From a bacterium (GTDB lineage Bacteria > Bacteroidota > Bacteroidia > Flavobacteriales > Schleiferiaceae), in the NCBI GenBank assembly GCA_016125155.1, contig WGMI01000024.1, forward strand, positions 1-64,000: 64,000 nt of DNA. Reading direction: 5' to 3'. A model generated the notes under the pieces. It did not search any database. It had not been told where the DNA came from and was given only the letters and a program-made list of their open reading frames with translations. Below, one piece after another: positions 7,858 through 15,382 of the stretch. The stretch's first letter is position 1, and every line of letters starts with the position of its first letter. Both the position numbers and the translations under genes were made by a program.

Positions 7858-9765
7858 ATGCATCAACGAATTCTGTGGATCTTCTTTGGGCTCTCGATCG
7901 GCCTTTTGCGACTCGAGGCGCAAACCGTCGAAACCCGGGTGCGCGAAGTCCAGTTCTTTCAGGGCGAAGCGGAGGTAACCCGCACGGGCAACCTCGCCTT
8001 GGGGGCGGGCGAAAAAACCGTGCGCTTGGTGGATTTGCCCGCCGAAATGGACGACGCCAGCGTGCAATTGACCTTTGACCCCTCGGTCAAGGTGCTCGAC
8101 TTCAAGGTCTTGCGGACAACACAGGAACACGACAGCCTCAAACAACGCGCCATTGCGCTCGAAAAAAGCTACAAAAACCTGGTCGAAGAACACAAGACCA
8201 AGAGTGAAGAAATCGAGCGCTGGCGCATCGAAGAACAATTCTTGATGGCCAATCAGAACTTCGGGGGAACCGGAGGGCTTACTTCAAGTCAGTTTCAACA
8301 AAACCTCGATTTGGTCCGCAACCGCCTCGCGGATTTGCGCTCCAAAATCAAAACGGCCGAACTCCGCAAGCAGGCGCTCGACATCGAGGCCAACCAGACC
8401 CAAGCCCGGCTCAACGCGGTGCGGAGCAAGCGGCAAAAAACGGTCAAAGAAGTCGAGGCGGTGCTCGAAGTCAAAACCACCGGCACCTATATGGTGCGCT
8501 TGAGCTACCTGTGTCCGGGTGTCGACTGGCGGCCTTTTTACGAGGTGCGGGTGCAGCGGCTCAACCAACCCTTGCTGTTGGGGGTCAAGGCCCTCGTGCA
8601 ACAGCAAACCGGAGAAGACTGGAGCGGGGTCAAAATGGGTCTTTCGAATGCCGAACCGAGCCGGGGCAACGAACTCCAACCGCTCAATCCGTTTGAGCTG
8701 CAGTTTGGGGTGCCGTATCGCCCCCAATATCAACACAATAACAAGTCCTCAATGGGCATCACGGGCACCGTGCGAGGAAGGGTTTTCGATGTCAATACCC
8801 GCGAATCGATACCCTTTGCATCGATTCGGTTTTACAACGGCAACGAAATTGTCGGCAATGGGGTGAGCGACGTAGATGGCAGTTTTGCTGTACAACTCAA
8901 ACGTGCTGCCCTTCGATTTGAAGTACAATACATTGGATATGAATCACAATGGCTGTCCTTGTCCTATAAACAATTGTTCTATGAAGTGCCCCTCCAGAGC
9001 GGTGGCGCTCAATTGAGTGAAGTGAATATCATGTCTTCCCCTGCGGCCATGGGTGAAAGGAACTATACTTCGACTGGAAAACGAGAATCCATGCAATCCC
9101 TAGCCCTGGAAGCGAATGCGATGGACGGCGGGCTCTCTTTGATCGAACGCGCCCCGACCCAGTTGCGGTACGAAGTGAAACGCTCCCAGGACCTGTTGAG
9201 CGATGGGCAGGAAAAATCGGTTCCGATCCGCGAAATCGAAGTACCCGCGATCTACCGCTATCGGGCGCATCCGGGCATCGAAGAAAAGGTCTATCTATTT
9301 GCCTCGCTCGTCGACTGGAAAGGGCTGGAACTCCTCGACGGAGAGGCCGGACTGTACATCGGCGACCGCTATTTGGGCCGGAGTTCGATCGACGCCAAAA
9401 CGGTTTCCGATACGCTCGATATTGCCTTGGGCCGGGACGAAGCCGTACAGATCAAGCGGCAGCCAGTGGCCAACGCGGTCACCAAAACCCAGCTGGGCAG
9501 CAAGGTCAAGGAGACCCGCGCCTATACGATCGAGGTGCGCAATACGCGTCCCGATTCGATCAAAATCACCGTGGTCGATCGGTATCCCGTGAGCCGCAAC
9601 CCCGAAATAGAAGTAAAACTCACCCAACCGGGCGAGGCTAAGGCGAACGAGGCGGAAGGCACGCTCGAGTGGGAGCTCGAAATTCCAGGCAACAGCAACC
9701 GAACCCTAGAATTCGGTTTCGAGGTGCGCTATCCCAAAGGGCGTTCGATCAACCTGCCCGACTGA
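7858..9765 (+). CDS. DUF4139 (MuiA-like) protein with an inserted carboxypeptidase-regulatory-like domain
   Basis: From the ATG at 7858 the protein is 635 residues with a signal peptide (hydrophobic stretch ending RLEAQ). Residues about 20-85 are the N-terminal domain of MuiA-like proteins (VREVQFFQGEAEVTRTG). A long charged coiled coil follows (about 88-200), then the DUF4139 domain (VRLSYLCPGVDWRPFYEVR). That domain is interrupted at about 300-390 by a module reading GTVRGRVFDVNTRESIPFA ... VSDVDGSFAV ... LSEVNIM, the carboxypeptidase-D regulatory-like fold seen at the N terminus of TonB-dependent transporters. It then resumes and ends in the usual beta-rich part (IEVRNTRPDSIKITVVDRYP). It should sit in the periplasm or envelope. 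The family was named from a mucoidy-inhibiting gene, but its biochemical role is unknown. Confidence 0.85.
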   Translation: MHQRILWIFFGLSIGLLRLEAQTVETRVREVQFFQGEAEVTRTGNLALGAGEKTVRLVDLPAEMDDASVQLTFDPSVKVLDFKVLRTTQEHDSLKQRAIALEKSYKNLVEEHKTKSEEIERWRIEEQFLMANQNFGGTGGLTSSQFQQNLDLVRNRLADLRSKIKTAELRKQALDIEANQTQARLNAVRSKRQKTVKEVEAVLEVKTTGTYMVRLSYLCPGVDWRPFYEVRVQRLNQPLLLGVKALVQQQTGEDWSGVKMGLSNAEPSRGNELQPLNPFELQFGVPYRPQYQHNNKSSMGITGTVRGRVFDVNTRESIPFASIRFYNGNEIVGNGVSDVDGSFAVQLKRAALRFEVQYIGYESQWLSLSYKQLFYEVPLQSGGAQLSEVNIMSSPAAMGERNYTSTGKRESMQSLALEANAMDGGLSLIERAPTQLRYEVKRSQDLLSDGQEKSVPIREIEVPAIYRYRAHPGIEEKVYLFASLVDWKGLELLDGEAGLYIGDRYLGRSSIDAKTVSDTLDIALGRDEAVQIKRQPVANAVTKTQLGSKVKETRAYTIEVRNTRPDSIKITVVDRYPVSRNPEIEVKLTQPGEAKANEAEGTLEWELEIPGNSNRTLEFGFEVRYPKGRSINLPD

Positions 9766-9770
9766 GCCCG

Positions 9771-10727
9771 ATGAACCCTCGTTGCGTAGCCGTTTTTGAC
9801 CCCATCGATGGAATCTTGCGGCAGGGTTTGGTCGATTTGGGGTGGGATGTGGTGGACGCCCTCGATCAAACCCCTCAGACCTTGTCGCAGCCCGAGCGCT
9901 TTGTGGGCTGGGTGCTCAGGTCGCGGCTGCGGTTGGGTGCGGCCGATTTTGACTATGGTCCGGGCTTGCGTTTTGTGGCCCGGCTGGGGGCGGGAATGGA
10001 GAACATTGACGTGAACGCCGCCGCGGCCCGGGGCATTGCGTGTCTGCGCTCTCCCGAAGGGAATCGGGATGCCGTCGCCGAGCATTGCTTGATGGCACTC
10101 TTGATGCTGATGAACCGCATTCGATCGGCCGATGCCCGGCTCCGGGCGGGGTTCTGGGAACGCGAGCCGCATCGAGGGACCGAACTCCGGGGCAAAACCG
10201 TGGGGATTTTGGGGTATGGATTTATGGGTGAGGCGTTTGCGAGCAAACTGTCGGGAATGGATTGCCGGGTATTGGCTTGCGACAAATACCGAAGCGGATT
10301 TGGTGCATCCTTCGTGGAAGAAGTGGGGCTGGAAACCTTGTTCGAACAGACCGATGTGCTCTCGCTTCACCTTCCGCTGACGGACGAAACCCGGCAGTGG
10401 GTTGATGCGGACTTTTTATCGCGTTTTCGCAAGCCGATTTACCTGCTCAACACGGCCCGAGGACCGATCGTAAACCAAAGCGATTTGGTGGCTGCGCTGG
10501 CATCGGGCAAGGTGCTAGGAGCGGGGCTGGATGTGTTTGAAGAGGAAGAATTGGGGTTTGAGGGCATGGACCTCAAAAATCCGACGCCTGCATTGAACGC
10601 CTTGATGGAATCGGACAAAACGGTGTTGAGTCCGCATATTGCGGGCTGGACGGTGGAGAGCAGAACGCGGTTGAGTGCGGTGTTGCTGGAGAAAATTGCG
10701 GGACTGTTTCGATCTGCCGGGCAATAG
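9771..10727 (+). CDS. D-isomer-specific 2-hydroxyacid dehydrogenase (phosphoglycerate dehydrogenase-like)
   Basis: A 318-residue cytosolic NAD(P)-dependent dehydrogenase starting at ATG 9771, five bases after the upstream stop. The Rossmann motif is GILGYGFMGEAF near residue 147. The three catalytic residues are recognisable: arginine in LLNTARGPIVN, glutamate in LDVFEEEE and histidine in LSPHIAGW. The short form lacks the C-terminal ACT or ASB regulatory domains of SerA, so it may be a serine-pathway enzyme of the short type or reduce another 2-keto acid such as glyoxylate or hydroxypyruvate. The substrate cannot be read from sequence. It ends one base from the stop of the convergent oxidoreductase gene. 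Confidence 0.88.
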   Translation: MNPRCVAVFDPIDGILRQGLVDLGWDVVDALDQTPQTLSQPERFVGWVLRSRLRLGAADFDYGPGLRFVARLGAGMENIDVNAAAARGIACLRSPEGNRDAVAEHCLMALLMLMNRIRSADARLRAGFWEREPHRGTELRGKTVGILGYGFMGEAFASKLSGMDCRVLACDKYRSGFGASFVEEVGLETLFEQTDVLSLHLPLTDETRQWVDADFLSRFRKPIYLLNTARGPIVNQSDLVAALASGKVLGAGLDVFEEEELGFEGMDLKNPTPALNALMESDKTVLSPHIAGWTVESRTRLSAVLLEKIAGLFRSAGQ

Positions 10728-10728
10728 A

Positions 10729-11721
10729 TTAAGGGTTCAGTGAAATTTCTGCGGGATCTTGAGCAATGTTGAGCACCACATTGCCCACCTTTTGTCCGGT
10801 TTCTACATAGCGATAAGCCTCGACGATTTGATCGAGGGGATAAACGCGGTCGATTAGGGGGGTAAACTCACCTTGTTCGGCCCATTGGGCGATGGCTTTT
10901 ACATCGCCCAGCGATATGAACGGTATCGGGAATTTGACCTTGGGGCCTTTGGTGAACCAGCCCAAAACGGCCAGCCCAATGTTCTCGGCGTTCTGGCCGA
11001 GCTCGGTGGAGATGTATACCCCGTTGGGGGTGAGCAGGGGCTTGAGTTCGCTGAACGAGCGTTTGCCCACGGCGTCGAGGATCAAAGAAAAGCGCTGTGG
11101 GGTGGCGAGAAAGTCTTCGGTCTGATAATCGTACACGCGCTCGAATCCCATGGCCCTAAAGCGCTCGGCCTGGGCGGTGTTGACTACGGCGGTTACTTTG
11201 ACGCCCAGGGGGTTGAGCAATTGCACGGCAGCGGATCCGATGGCTCCGGTGGCTCCGTACACCAGGGCGTGCTGGTGGTTGTCAATGCCCGACGACCGAA
11301 TGGCGCTGAGGGCATAGTGGGCGCCTTCGCACAGGGGGGCAGCCTGTTGGAAGCTCCATCCGTGGGGTATGCGTGTCATGGCCGCTTTTTGGGGCAAGAC
11401 CATGTATTCGGCGTGGGCGCCAAAGCGGGTGTCGTTGAAGCCAAAGACCCGGTCTCCAACCTTGTGAAGGGTTACGCCGGGGCCTACGGCTTCTATGATT
11501 CCGGCAAATTCGCAACCGAGGGTAGTTTGTCGGGGGCGGAACAGTCCGCTAAAGAGGCGGGAGATGGCGTATTCGGCGGTGCGAAACCCACTGTCGGTGC
11601 GGTTTACGGTGGAGGCCATGACCCGAATCAGGACTTCGCCTTTGCGTGGAAAGGGGATCGGGATGTCCTGGATCTCGACGACTTCGGGTGCTCCATAGCG
11701 GGTGTGGACGGCGGCTTTCAT
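10729..11721 (-). CDS. MDR-superfamily NAD(P)H-dependent oxidoreductase (quinone-reductase type)
   Basis: A 330-residue medium-chain dehydrogenase/reductase. The GroES-like N domain reads MKAAVHTRYGAPEVVEI ... EVLIRVMASTVNRTDSGFR ... GCEFAGIIEAVG. The nucleotide-binding loop is YGATGAIGSAAVQL near residue 150. The structural-zinc cysteines of true alcohol dehydrogenases are not seen, which favours the zinc-independent quinone or enone reductase branch. The likely role is NADPH-dependent reduction of quinones or reactive unsaturated carbonyls in the cytosol. It is monocistronic; the start ATG at 11721 is preceded by a short divergent promoter region shared with the small membrane protein gene. 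Confidence 0.88.
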   Translation of the reverse strand: MKAAVHTRYGAPEVVEIQDIPIPFPRKGEVLIRVMASTVNRTDSGFRTAEYAISRLFSGLFRPRQTTLGCEFAGIIEAVGPGVTLHKVGDRVFGFNDTRFGAHAEYMVLPQKAAMTRIPHGWSFQQAAPLCEGAHYALSAIRSSGIDNHQHALVYGATGAIGSAAVQLLNPLGVKVTAVVNTAQAERFRAMGFERVYDYQTEDFLATPQRFSLILDAVGKRSFSELKPLLTPNGVYISTELGQNAENIGLAVLGWFTKGPKVKFPIPFISLGDVKAIAQWAEQGEFTPLIDRVYPLDQIVEAYRYVETGQKVGNVVLNIAQDPAEISLNP

Positions 11722-11780
11722 GGGGGGAAATTAGGGGTTCTCGGTGGGTGCAGAAGTGCCGTGATCCGTTGCGCGCATTG

Positions 11781-11788
11781 TACCTTTG
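11781..11788 (+). promoter_or_regulatory. -7 promoter box of the NqrM-like gene
   Basis: TACCTTTG is an exact match to the Bacteroidota -7 consensus TAnnTTTG and lies only 4 nt before the ATG at 11793. A start of transcription at or within a few bases of the ATG would give a leaderless message, common in this phylum. Confidence 0.6.
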
Positions 11789-11792
11789 CGGT

Positions 11793-11987
11793 ATGAGTGT
11801 ATTTCTCTTTACGCTGGCCTTGCTCGGATTGGGCTTTGCGGGCATTGCGATCAAAATCTGGGGCAAAAAAGACGGTCAATTTGCGGGCACTTGTGCCAGC
11901 CAAAGCCCGTTCTTGAACAAAGAGGGCGAGGCCTGCAGCTTCTGCGGGGCCCAGCCGGCGGAGCAGTGTAAGAAGGAGGGGGAGTAG
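11793..11987 (+). CDS. Small four-cysteine membrane protein, candidate NqrM-like maturation factor
   Basis: A 64-residue protein with one N-terminal membrane helix (about residues 2-20) and a short soluble tail holding four cysteines (Cys34, Cys48, Cys51, Cys59) in a TCASQSPFL ... ACSFCG pattern. Size, topology and four cysteines match NqrM (DUF539), which is needed to install the iron centre bound by cysteines of NqrD and NqrE in Na+-NQR. This window carries a complete nqr operon about 4 kb away, so the assignment is attractive but inferred; direct homology to proteobacterial NqrM is not obvious. The track start at 11646 is upstream of the promoter box. Codons 34-62 recur as a degraded copy at 13239. 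Confidence 0.55.
   Translation: MSVFLFTLALLGLGFAGIAIKIWGKKDGQFAGTCASQSPFLNKEGEACSFCGAQPAEQCKKEGE
11892..11978 (+). repeat. Direct repeat, left copy (3' half of the NqrM-like gene)
   Basis: Codons 34-62 of the small membrane protein gene. This 87-bp block matches 13239-13325 at 83 of 87 positions in the same orientation. The two copies bracket the VapBC-like module. Confidence 0.9.
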
Positions 11988-12429
11988 AAAAGACTTGGTT
12001 GGGTGAATATAGTGAGGGGGAGATTTTGGTGCGCTTCACGGCCGCTTCCCTGACCCAATCAGGGTGTTTTTGGAATACGAGCATCCCAACATAACTGACT
12101 TACAGCCCCGTATAGAAAGTTGAGAATAACGTATGGCTCACCCTGTATCGAAGGGTGATTCTTTGGAGCGTGGGTATGGGAATTGTCTATACAGCACGGC
12201 CTATGAGATTCGTTCATAGCGTATTCAACGCATAGGATGCGTTACAGAAAGGGGATTAATTCCCTATGTAATGACTTGATCTTGAAGGAATCCAGAAGGA
12301 CAGAGTGGGATTATAGGTATTGGCATATAAAACCTTCGTTATACATCTGTTGGGCTTCGGATCCAAAGCTCCGGAAATTTGGATTTGACTATAGTTACAC
12401 GTAGCTTTAATCAACATAATACACGTGCA
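11988..12429. other. 442-bp spacer before the toxin-antitoxin module
   Basis: No open frame with coding character is seen. The GC content falls from left to right and becomes AT-rich after about 12200. One small hairpin is visible (CACCCT-N7-AGGGTG near 12139-12157). This stretch is the left part of the segment inserted between the two copies of the NqrM-like repeat and may hold the promoter of the toxin-antitoxin pair, but no box stands out. Confidence 0.5.
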
Positions 12430-12678
12430 ATGAACACGAAACTCACCTTAACCATTGATGACGCTGTAATTTCAGTGGCAAAGAAGTATGCGAAAAGCAA
12501 GGGCAAAAGTCTTTCAGACCTTGTGGAGAATTACCTTAAGACAATAGCTGCAAATGAAGGTACAGATGAAGCCATTTCCCCGCGGATTTTGAAATTAATG
12601 GGAGTCATTGAGCTGCCCGAAGATTTTGATTACAAAAGTGCGCTAACAGACGGTTTGGCCAAAAAGTACCCGTTGTGA
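12430..12678 (+). CDS. Antitoxin of a VapBC-like module (DUF6364-like)
   Basis: An 82-residue protein from the ATG at 12430. It opens NTKLTLTIDDAVISVAKKYAK, the beta strand and first helix of a ribbon-helix-helix DNA-binding domain, continues with SLSDLVENYLK, and ends in a short acidic and hydrophobic tail (GVIELPEDFDYKSALTDGLAKKY) that should wrap the toxin. It is directly followed by a PIN-domain gene with a GTGA overlap, the standard antitoxin-toxin arrangement. Such antitoxins neutralise the toxin and repress their own operon. Base composition is more AT-rich than the core genes around it, in keeping with acquisition. The 17 residues added by the track start at 12379 have no family resemblance. 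Confidence 0.82.
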   Translation: MNTKLTLTIDDAVISVAKKYAKSKGKSLSDLVENYLKTIAANEGTDEAISPRILKLMGVIELPEDFDYKSALTDGLAKKYPL

Positions 12679-13103
12679 AACACCTTTTCCTGGACACCAA
12701 TGTGCTCTTCGATTTTCTGGCCAATCGAAAACCATTCTCGTTAGAAGCGGCTCAACTTTTCGACTTTTCGTTGAAAAAGAAGGTGACGTTGTATGTTGCC
12801 TCGGTGTCCTACAACAACATTTACTATATTATTAGACAGTCTCTTACCCATGCAGAATCCATCAATATTCTCACTGAACTCGAGGATTGGACGAATACCA
12901 TTGATGTGTCAAAAGAAGTCATCAGAGAAGCATTAAAATCAGAGTTCAAAGACTTTGAAGACGCTATTCAATACCATTGTGCCCAATCCGTCCAAAAAAT
13001 CGACTGCATTGTTACCCGCGACACCCGGGATTTTAAGAGAAGTTTGCTCCCGACACTGACTCCGAAGGAGGCCTTGACGTTGCTCAACAGCACGGACCTC
13101 TAA
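12675..13103 (+). CDS. PIN-domain ribonuclease toxin (VapC-like)
   Basis: A 142-residue PIN-domain protein starting at GTG 12675, overlapping the antitoxin stop by four bases. The catalytic acidic set is visible: Asp in KHLFLDTNVLFDFL near residue 7, an acidic residue in EFKDFEDAIQYHCA, and Asp in IVTRDTRDFKRS near residue 117. PIN toxins are Mg2+-dependent endoribonucleases that cleave tRNA or rRNA when freed from the antitoxin. The frame is intact. With its antitoxin it lies between two copies of an 87-bp repeat of the NqrM-like gene, so the pair seems to have arrived as part of an insertion. The RNA target is unknown. Confidence 0.88.
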   Translation: MKHLFLDTNVLFDFLANRKPFSLEAAQLFDFSLKKKVTLYVASVSYNNIYYIIRQSLTHAESINILTELEDWTNTIDVSKEVIREALKSEFKDFEDAIQYHCAQSVQKIDCIVTRDTRDFKRSLLPTLTPKEALTLLNSTDL

Positions 13104-13238
13104 ATGGCCAAAATGCGCCCAATAGGGCTTTTCCCGTTGCGGGGTGTAAAGAATGCTTGAGGCAGCGCAACAACCGCGCTAGTATAAACTTCCTTGGGCT
13201 CGAAGCAGAAACAGGACGATTCGTTTCCAGTCCCCCCC

Positions 13239-13334
13239 TGCGCCAGCCAAAGCCCGTTCTTGAACAAAGAGGACGAGGCCTGCAGCTTCTCCGGGGCCCT
13301 GCCGGCGGAGCAGTGTAAGAAGGAGGAATCCTAA
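13239..13334 (+). pseudogene. Truncated copy of the NqrM-like gene (direct repeat, right copy)
   Basis: The frame reads CASQSPFLNKEDEACSFSGALPAEQC and ends at TAA 13332-13334. It repeats codons 34-62 of the gene at 11793, with 83 of 87 bases identical, and keeps the reading frame and a stop. It has no membrane helix and no start codon, and the third cysteine has changed to serine. Upstream similarity ends abruptly at a C run (13232-13238). It is best read as the displaced 3' end left by an insertion or segmental duplication. Confidence 0.85.
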
Positions 13335-13699
13335 AAACGGCTTGACTTTGGTGTCGGTATTTCGGGCGGGCTTCTAAGGGCTCGCTCAGTGGTACGGTGT
13401 ACCCTCCTGCCGTTCTCGACTGCGCTTGGTGCGCCAACTTCCTGCTGGACCGCTCCTTGCTGTATCCTGATTTTATGAAACTTGCGTTTCGCTTAGAGTG
13501 GCTTTCGGCCAGAATAATATTCTATGGATTGTCTTTATCTTACCCCTGCTCCTGCAAACCTATACTGTTTCTTGTGGGTGCGGGGATGCTGTAAACGACA
13601 AAGGTTCTTTGATTCGTGTCCTAATGAACGGGGAAGGAAAACTAGACCTATACGACAGCGGGGTGCGTCTAGGGATGAGAAAACTGCGCCTATAAGTAA

Positions 13700-13709
13700 G
13701 TTATAGCCA
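13700..13709 (-). repeat. Inverted copy of the 10-mer TGGCTATAAC
   Basis: GTTATAGCCA here is the reverse complement of TGGCTATAAC at 15377-15386, the leading edge of the attC-like element. The two copies face each other around the AT-rich block that holds the DUF2892, DoxX-like and sigma genes. It could mark a boundary of that block, or be coincidence. Confidence 0.35.
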
Positions 13710-13786
13710 ACCTTAAAATGACACTTGTCACACTTTTTAAGAACTGTAATCTAATGGGTATTACAAACCTTTAAAAAGTAAAAATT

Positions 13787-14050
13787 ATGAGTAAAAAGCT
13801 GTTTCAAAGAAATCTTGGTCGGACTGACAGGATTATTCGTCTGATTATTGGTGTCCTTGCTCTTGGAGCATGGTACTTTGGTGTCGTTGCGGGGACAATT
13901 GCCATAGTAATTGGAGTAGCGGCTATTATGTTAATTGGCACTTCCGCTGCTGCAAGTTGCCCACTAAATTCTGTGGCCAACATCAACACGATGAGCCAGA
14001 AAGAAAGAGAAGAAAACGATGCGAAAGGAATTTCATACCAAAAAAAGTGA
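13787..14050 (+). CDS. DUF2892 family small membrane protein
   Basis: An 87-residue protein starting SKKLFQRNLGRTDRIIRLIIG, the conserved opening of DUF2892 (YgaP-like transmembrane) proteins. A pair of hydrophobic segments follows (about residues 19-33 and 36-55), with a conserved SCPLNS loop after the second. The tail is charged. These proteins are inner-membrane and their function is unknown; some are fused to rhodanese domains, which hints at sulfur chemistry. The gene is AT-rich and its 3' end overlaps the upstream part of the next frame, suggesting an operon with the DoxX-like gene. It probably came in with the island. Confidence 0.75.
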   Translation: MSKKLFQRNLGRTDRIIRLIIGVLALGAWYFGVVAGTIAIVIGVAAIMLIGTSAAASCPLNSVANINTMSQKEREENDAKGISYQKK

Positions 14051-14060
14051 TAGTGAAGCT

Positions 14061-14393
14061 ATGGGACAAGAAAAGAAAATTATTCTGGGAAAAATTCTTG
14101 GGGTATTGTCTATTTTATCAGCCATACCCAAAGCCATTGGTTTACAAATGGCGGTAAATAATTTCAATAAGTGGCTCTTGGGTGACGAGTGGCGATATTT
14201 AGTCGCACTCGTAGAAATAGTCGCAGGTTTACTTATGTTTAGCAAATGGGAAAGATATGGCACAATAATCTTGCTTGGAATTACGCCTGCCGCAACATTA
14301 GTACATATACAATTCCAAGAATGGGTAATGCTACCAATGCCGATTATTTTTGGGATTCTACTTCTTTATTATGATAAAAAGATGCGGCCGTGA
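14061..14393 (+). CDS. DoxX-like four-helix membrane protein
   Basis: A 110-residue protein from the ATG at 14061; the track start at 14019 overlaps the DUF2892 gene. Four hydrophobic helices are visible (KILGVLSILSAIPKAIGL, RYLVALVEIVAGLLMF, IILLGITPAATLVHI, MLPMPIIFGILLLYY), the layout of DoxX/SURF4-related proteins. The PKAIG and VE-x-x-AG positions are also reminiscent of that family. Function is unknown; some DoxX relatives act in redox or thiosulfate metabolism. It lies 10 bp downstream of the DUF2892 gene, both AT-rich, and is followed by a strong palindrome. Confidence 0.6.
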   Translation: MGQEKKIILGKILGVLSILSAIPKAIGLQMAVNNFNKWLLGDEWRYLVALVEIVAGLLMFSKWERYGTIILLGITPAATLVHIQFQEWVMLPMPIIFGILLLYYDKKMRP

Positions 14394-14405
14394 CAAATTC
14401 ATAAA

Positions 14406-14434
14406 AAGTGCCGTTCAAAAATCGAACGGCACTT
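14406..14434. terminator. 11-bp perfect hairpin between DoxX-like and sigma genes
   Basis: AAGTGCCGTTC / GAACGGCACTT with a 7-nt loop. On the plus strand it lies 13 nt after the DoxX-like stop and 13 nt before the sigma ATG but has no good T run. On the minus strand it is followed by TTTTTAT, where no gene ends. It may act as a terminator or as a structure or operator controlling the sigma gene. Confidence 0.55.
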
Positions 14435-14447
14435 AATAAATCATGTA

Positions 14448-15356
14448 ATGGAGAATCCGTTTTCCTCAGATTATCGAGATAAATCAGATAACGAGCTTAT
14501 TGACAGTGCGGTAAATGGCTCTAAGGCTGCCTTAGAAGCATTAATCTACAGGCACCAGCATTTTATATATAACATAGCCTTAAAAATGATAGGTAATGTT
14601 CAGGATGCTCAAGATACTACGCAAGAAGTTCTAATCAAAATAATTACCAAGCTATCACAGTTCAAAAACGAGAGCAACTTCAGAACTTGGCTGTATCGGA
14701 TTACTTTTAATCACTTTCTGAAAATGAAAAAGACGTCATCTGAATTGGCGACTGAATCATTTGAAACCGTAGGAAACCAATTAGACATAATTCCCTACCA
14801 AGCTTTGTCTGAATTGGAAGAAGCCGAGATGAGTGCACAAATTGAAGAAACCAAATTAACTTGCATGAGTGGAATGTTGTTGTGTTTAGAAAGGGAACAG
14901 AGACTGATTTTCATACTTGGCGAAGTATTCAATGCCAATCATAGTTTAGGAGCGAGTTTATTGAACATTTCAAAGGACAATTTCAGGCAGAAGTTATCAA
15001 GGGCCAGAAAAGACCTTTACAATTTTATGAATAATAAATGCGGGCTTATAAGAAAGGATAATCCTTGCAGGTGTTCAGGTAAGACAAAGGGATTCATTAA
15101 AGCAGGAAAAGTGAATCCTGAGAATATGCAATTTAAAAGTGACTATCTTAAAACCATATAGGAAGTCATCGGACAAAAAAAGGATGAATATGATGATTTT
15201 ATGACTGAGAATTATGCCGTCATTTTCGCTAAACATCCTTTTCAAGAAAAAGATCACAAGCAAATCATATTTAACCGATTAATCAATAATGAATCATTGA
15301 GCAATATTTTTGATATTGGAGATAATGATAGCATAAATAATGAGTGCGAACTATGA
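14448..15356 (+). pseudogene. ECF-type sigma factor gene interrupted by an in-frame TAG
   Basis: The open frame 14448-15161 encodes 237 residues: sigma region 2 (LIYRHQHFIYNIALKMIGNVQDAQDTTQEV ... FRTWLYRITFNHF), a linker, and region 4 (LGASLLNISKDNFRQKLSRARKDLYNFM), then a cysteine-bearing tail (NKCGLI ... NPCRCSGKTKGFI). After TAG at 15159-15161 the same frame runs on for 64 codons (VIGQKKDEYDDFMTENY ... KHPFQEKDHK ... NECEL) to TGA at 15354. That reads as genuine protein and fits the C-terminal extension of sigma proteins with an NPCRC tail. The full product would be about 302 residues. The shortened protein keeps both promoter-binding domains and could still work. A sequencing error is possible. 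The gene is strongly AT-rich. Confidence 0.7.
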
Positions 15357-15382
15357 CTATTATAAATAAGAAAGGCTGGCTA

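Larger units (their letters stand above)
13104..13786. other. 683-bp gene-poor segment within the island
   Basis: The segment holds the degraded NqrM-like copy at 13239-13334. It also holds a doubtful GTG-started frame at 13498-13695 (a hydrophobic N terminus, then VSCGCGDAVNDKG), which could be a lipoprotein remnant but has no recognisable family. GC content drops from about 13480 onward, where the AT-rich part of the island begins. No RNA gene is recognised. Confidence 0.45.

Noticed and set aside
13498-13695. 65-codon GTG frame with hydrophobic N terminus in the island
   Set aside because: Possible lipoprotein remnant, but no family match and poor lipobox; kept only as a note in the spacer entry.
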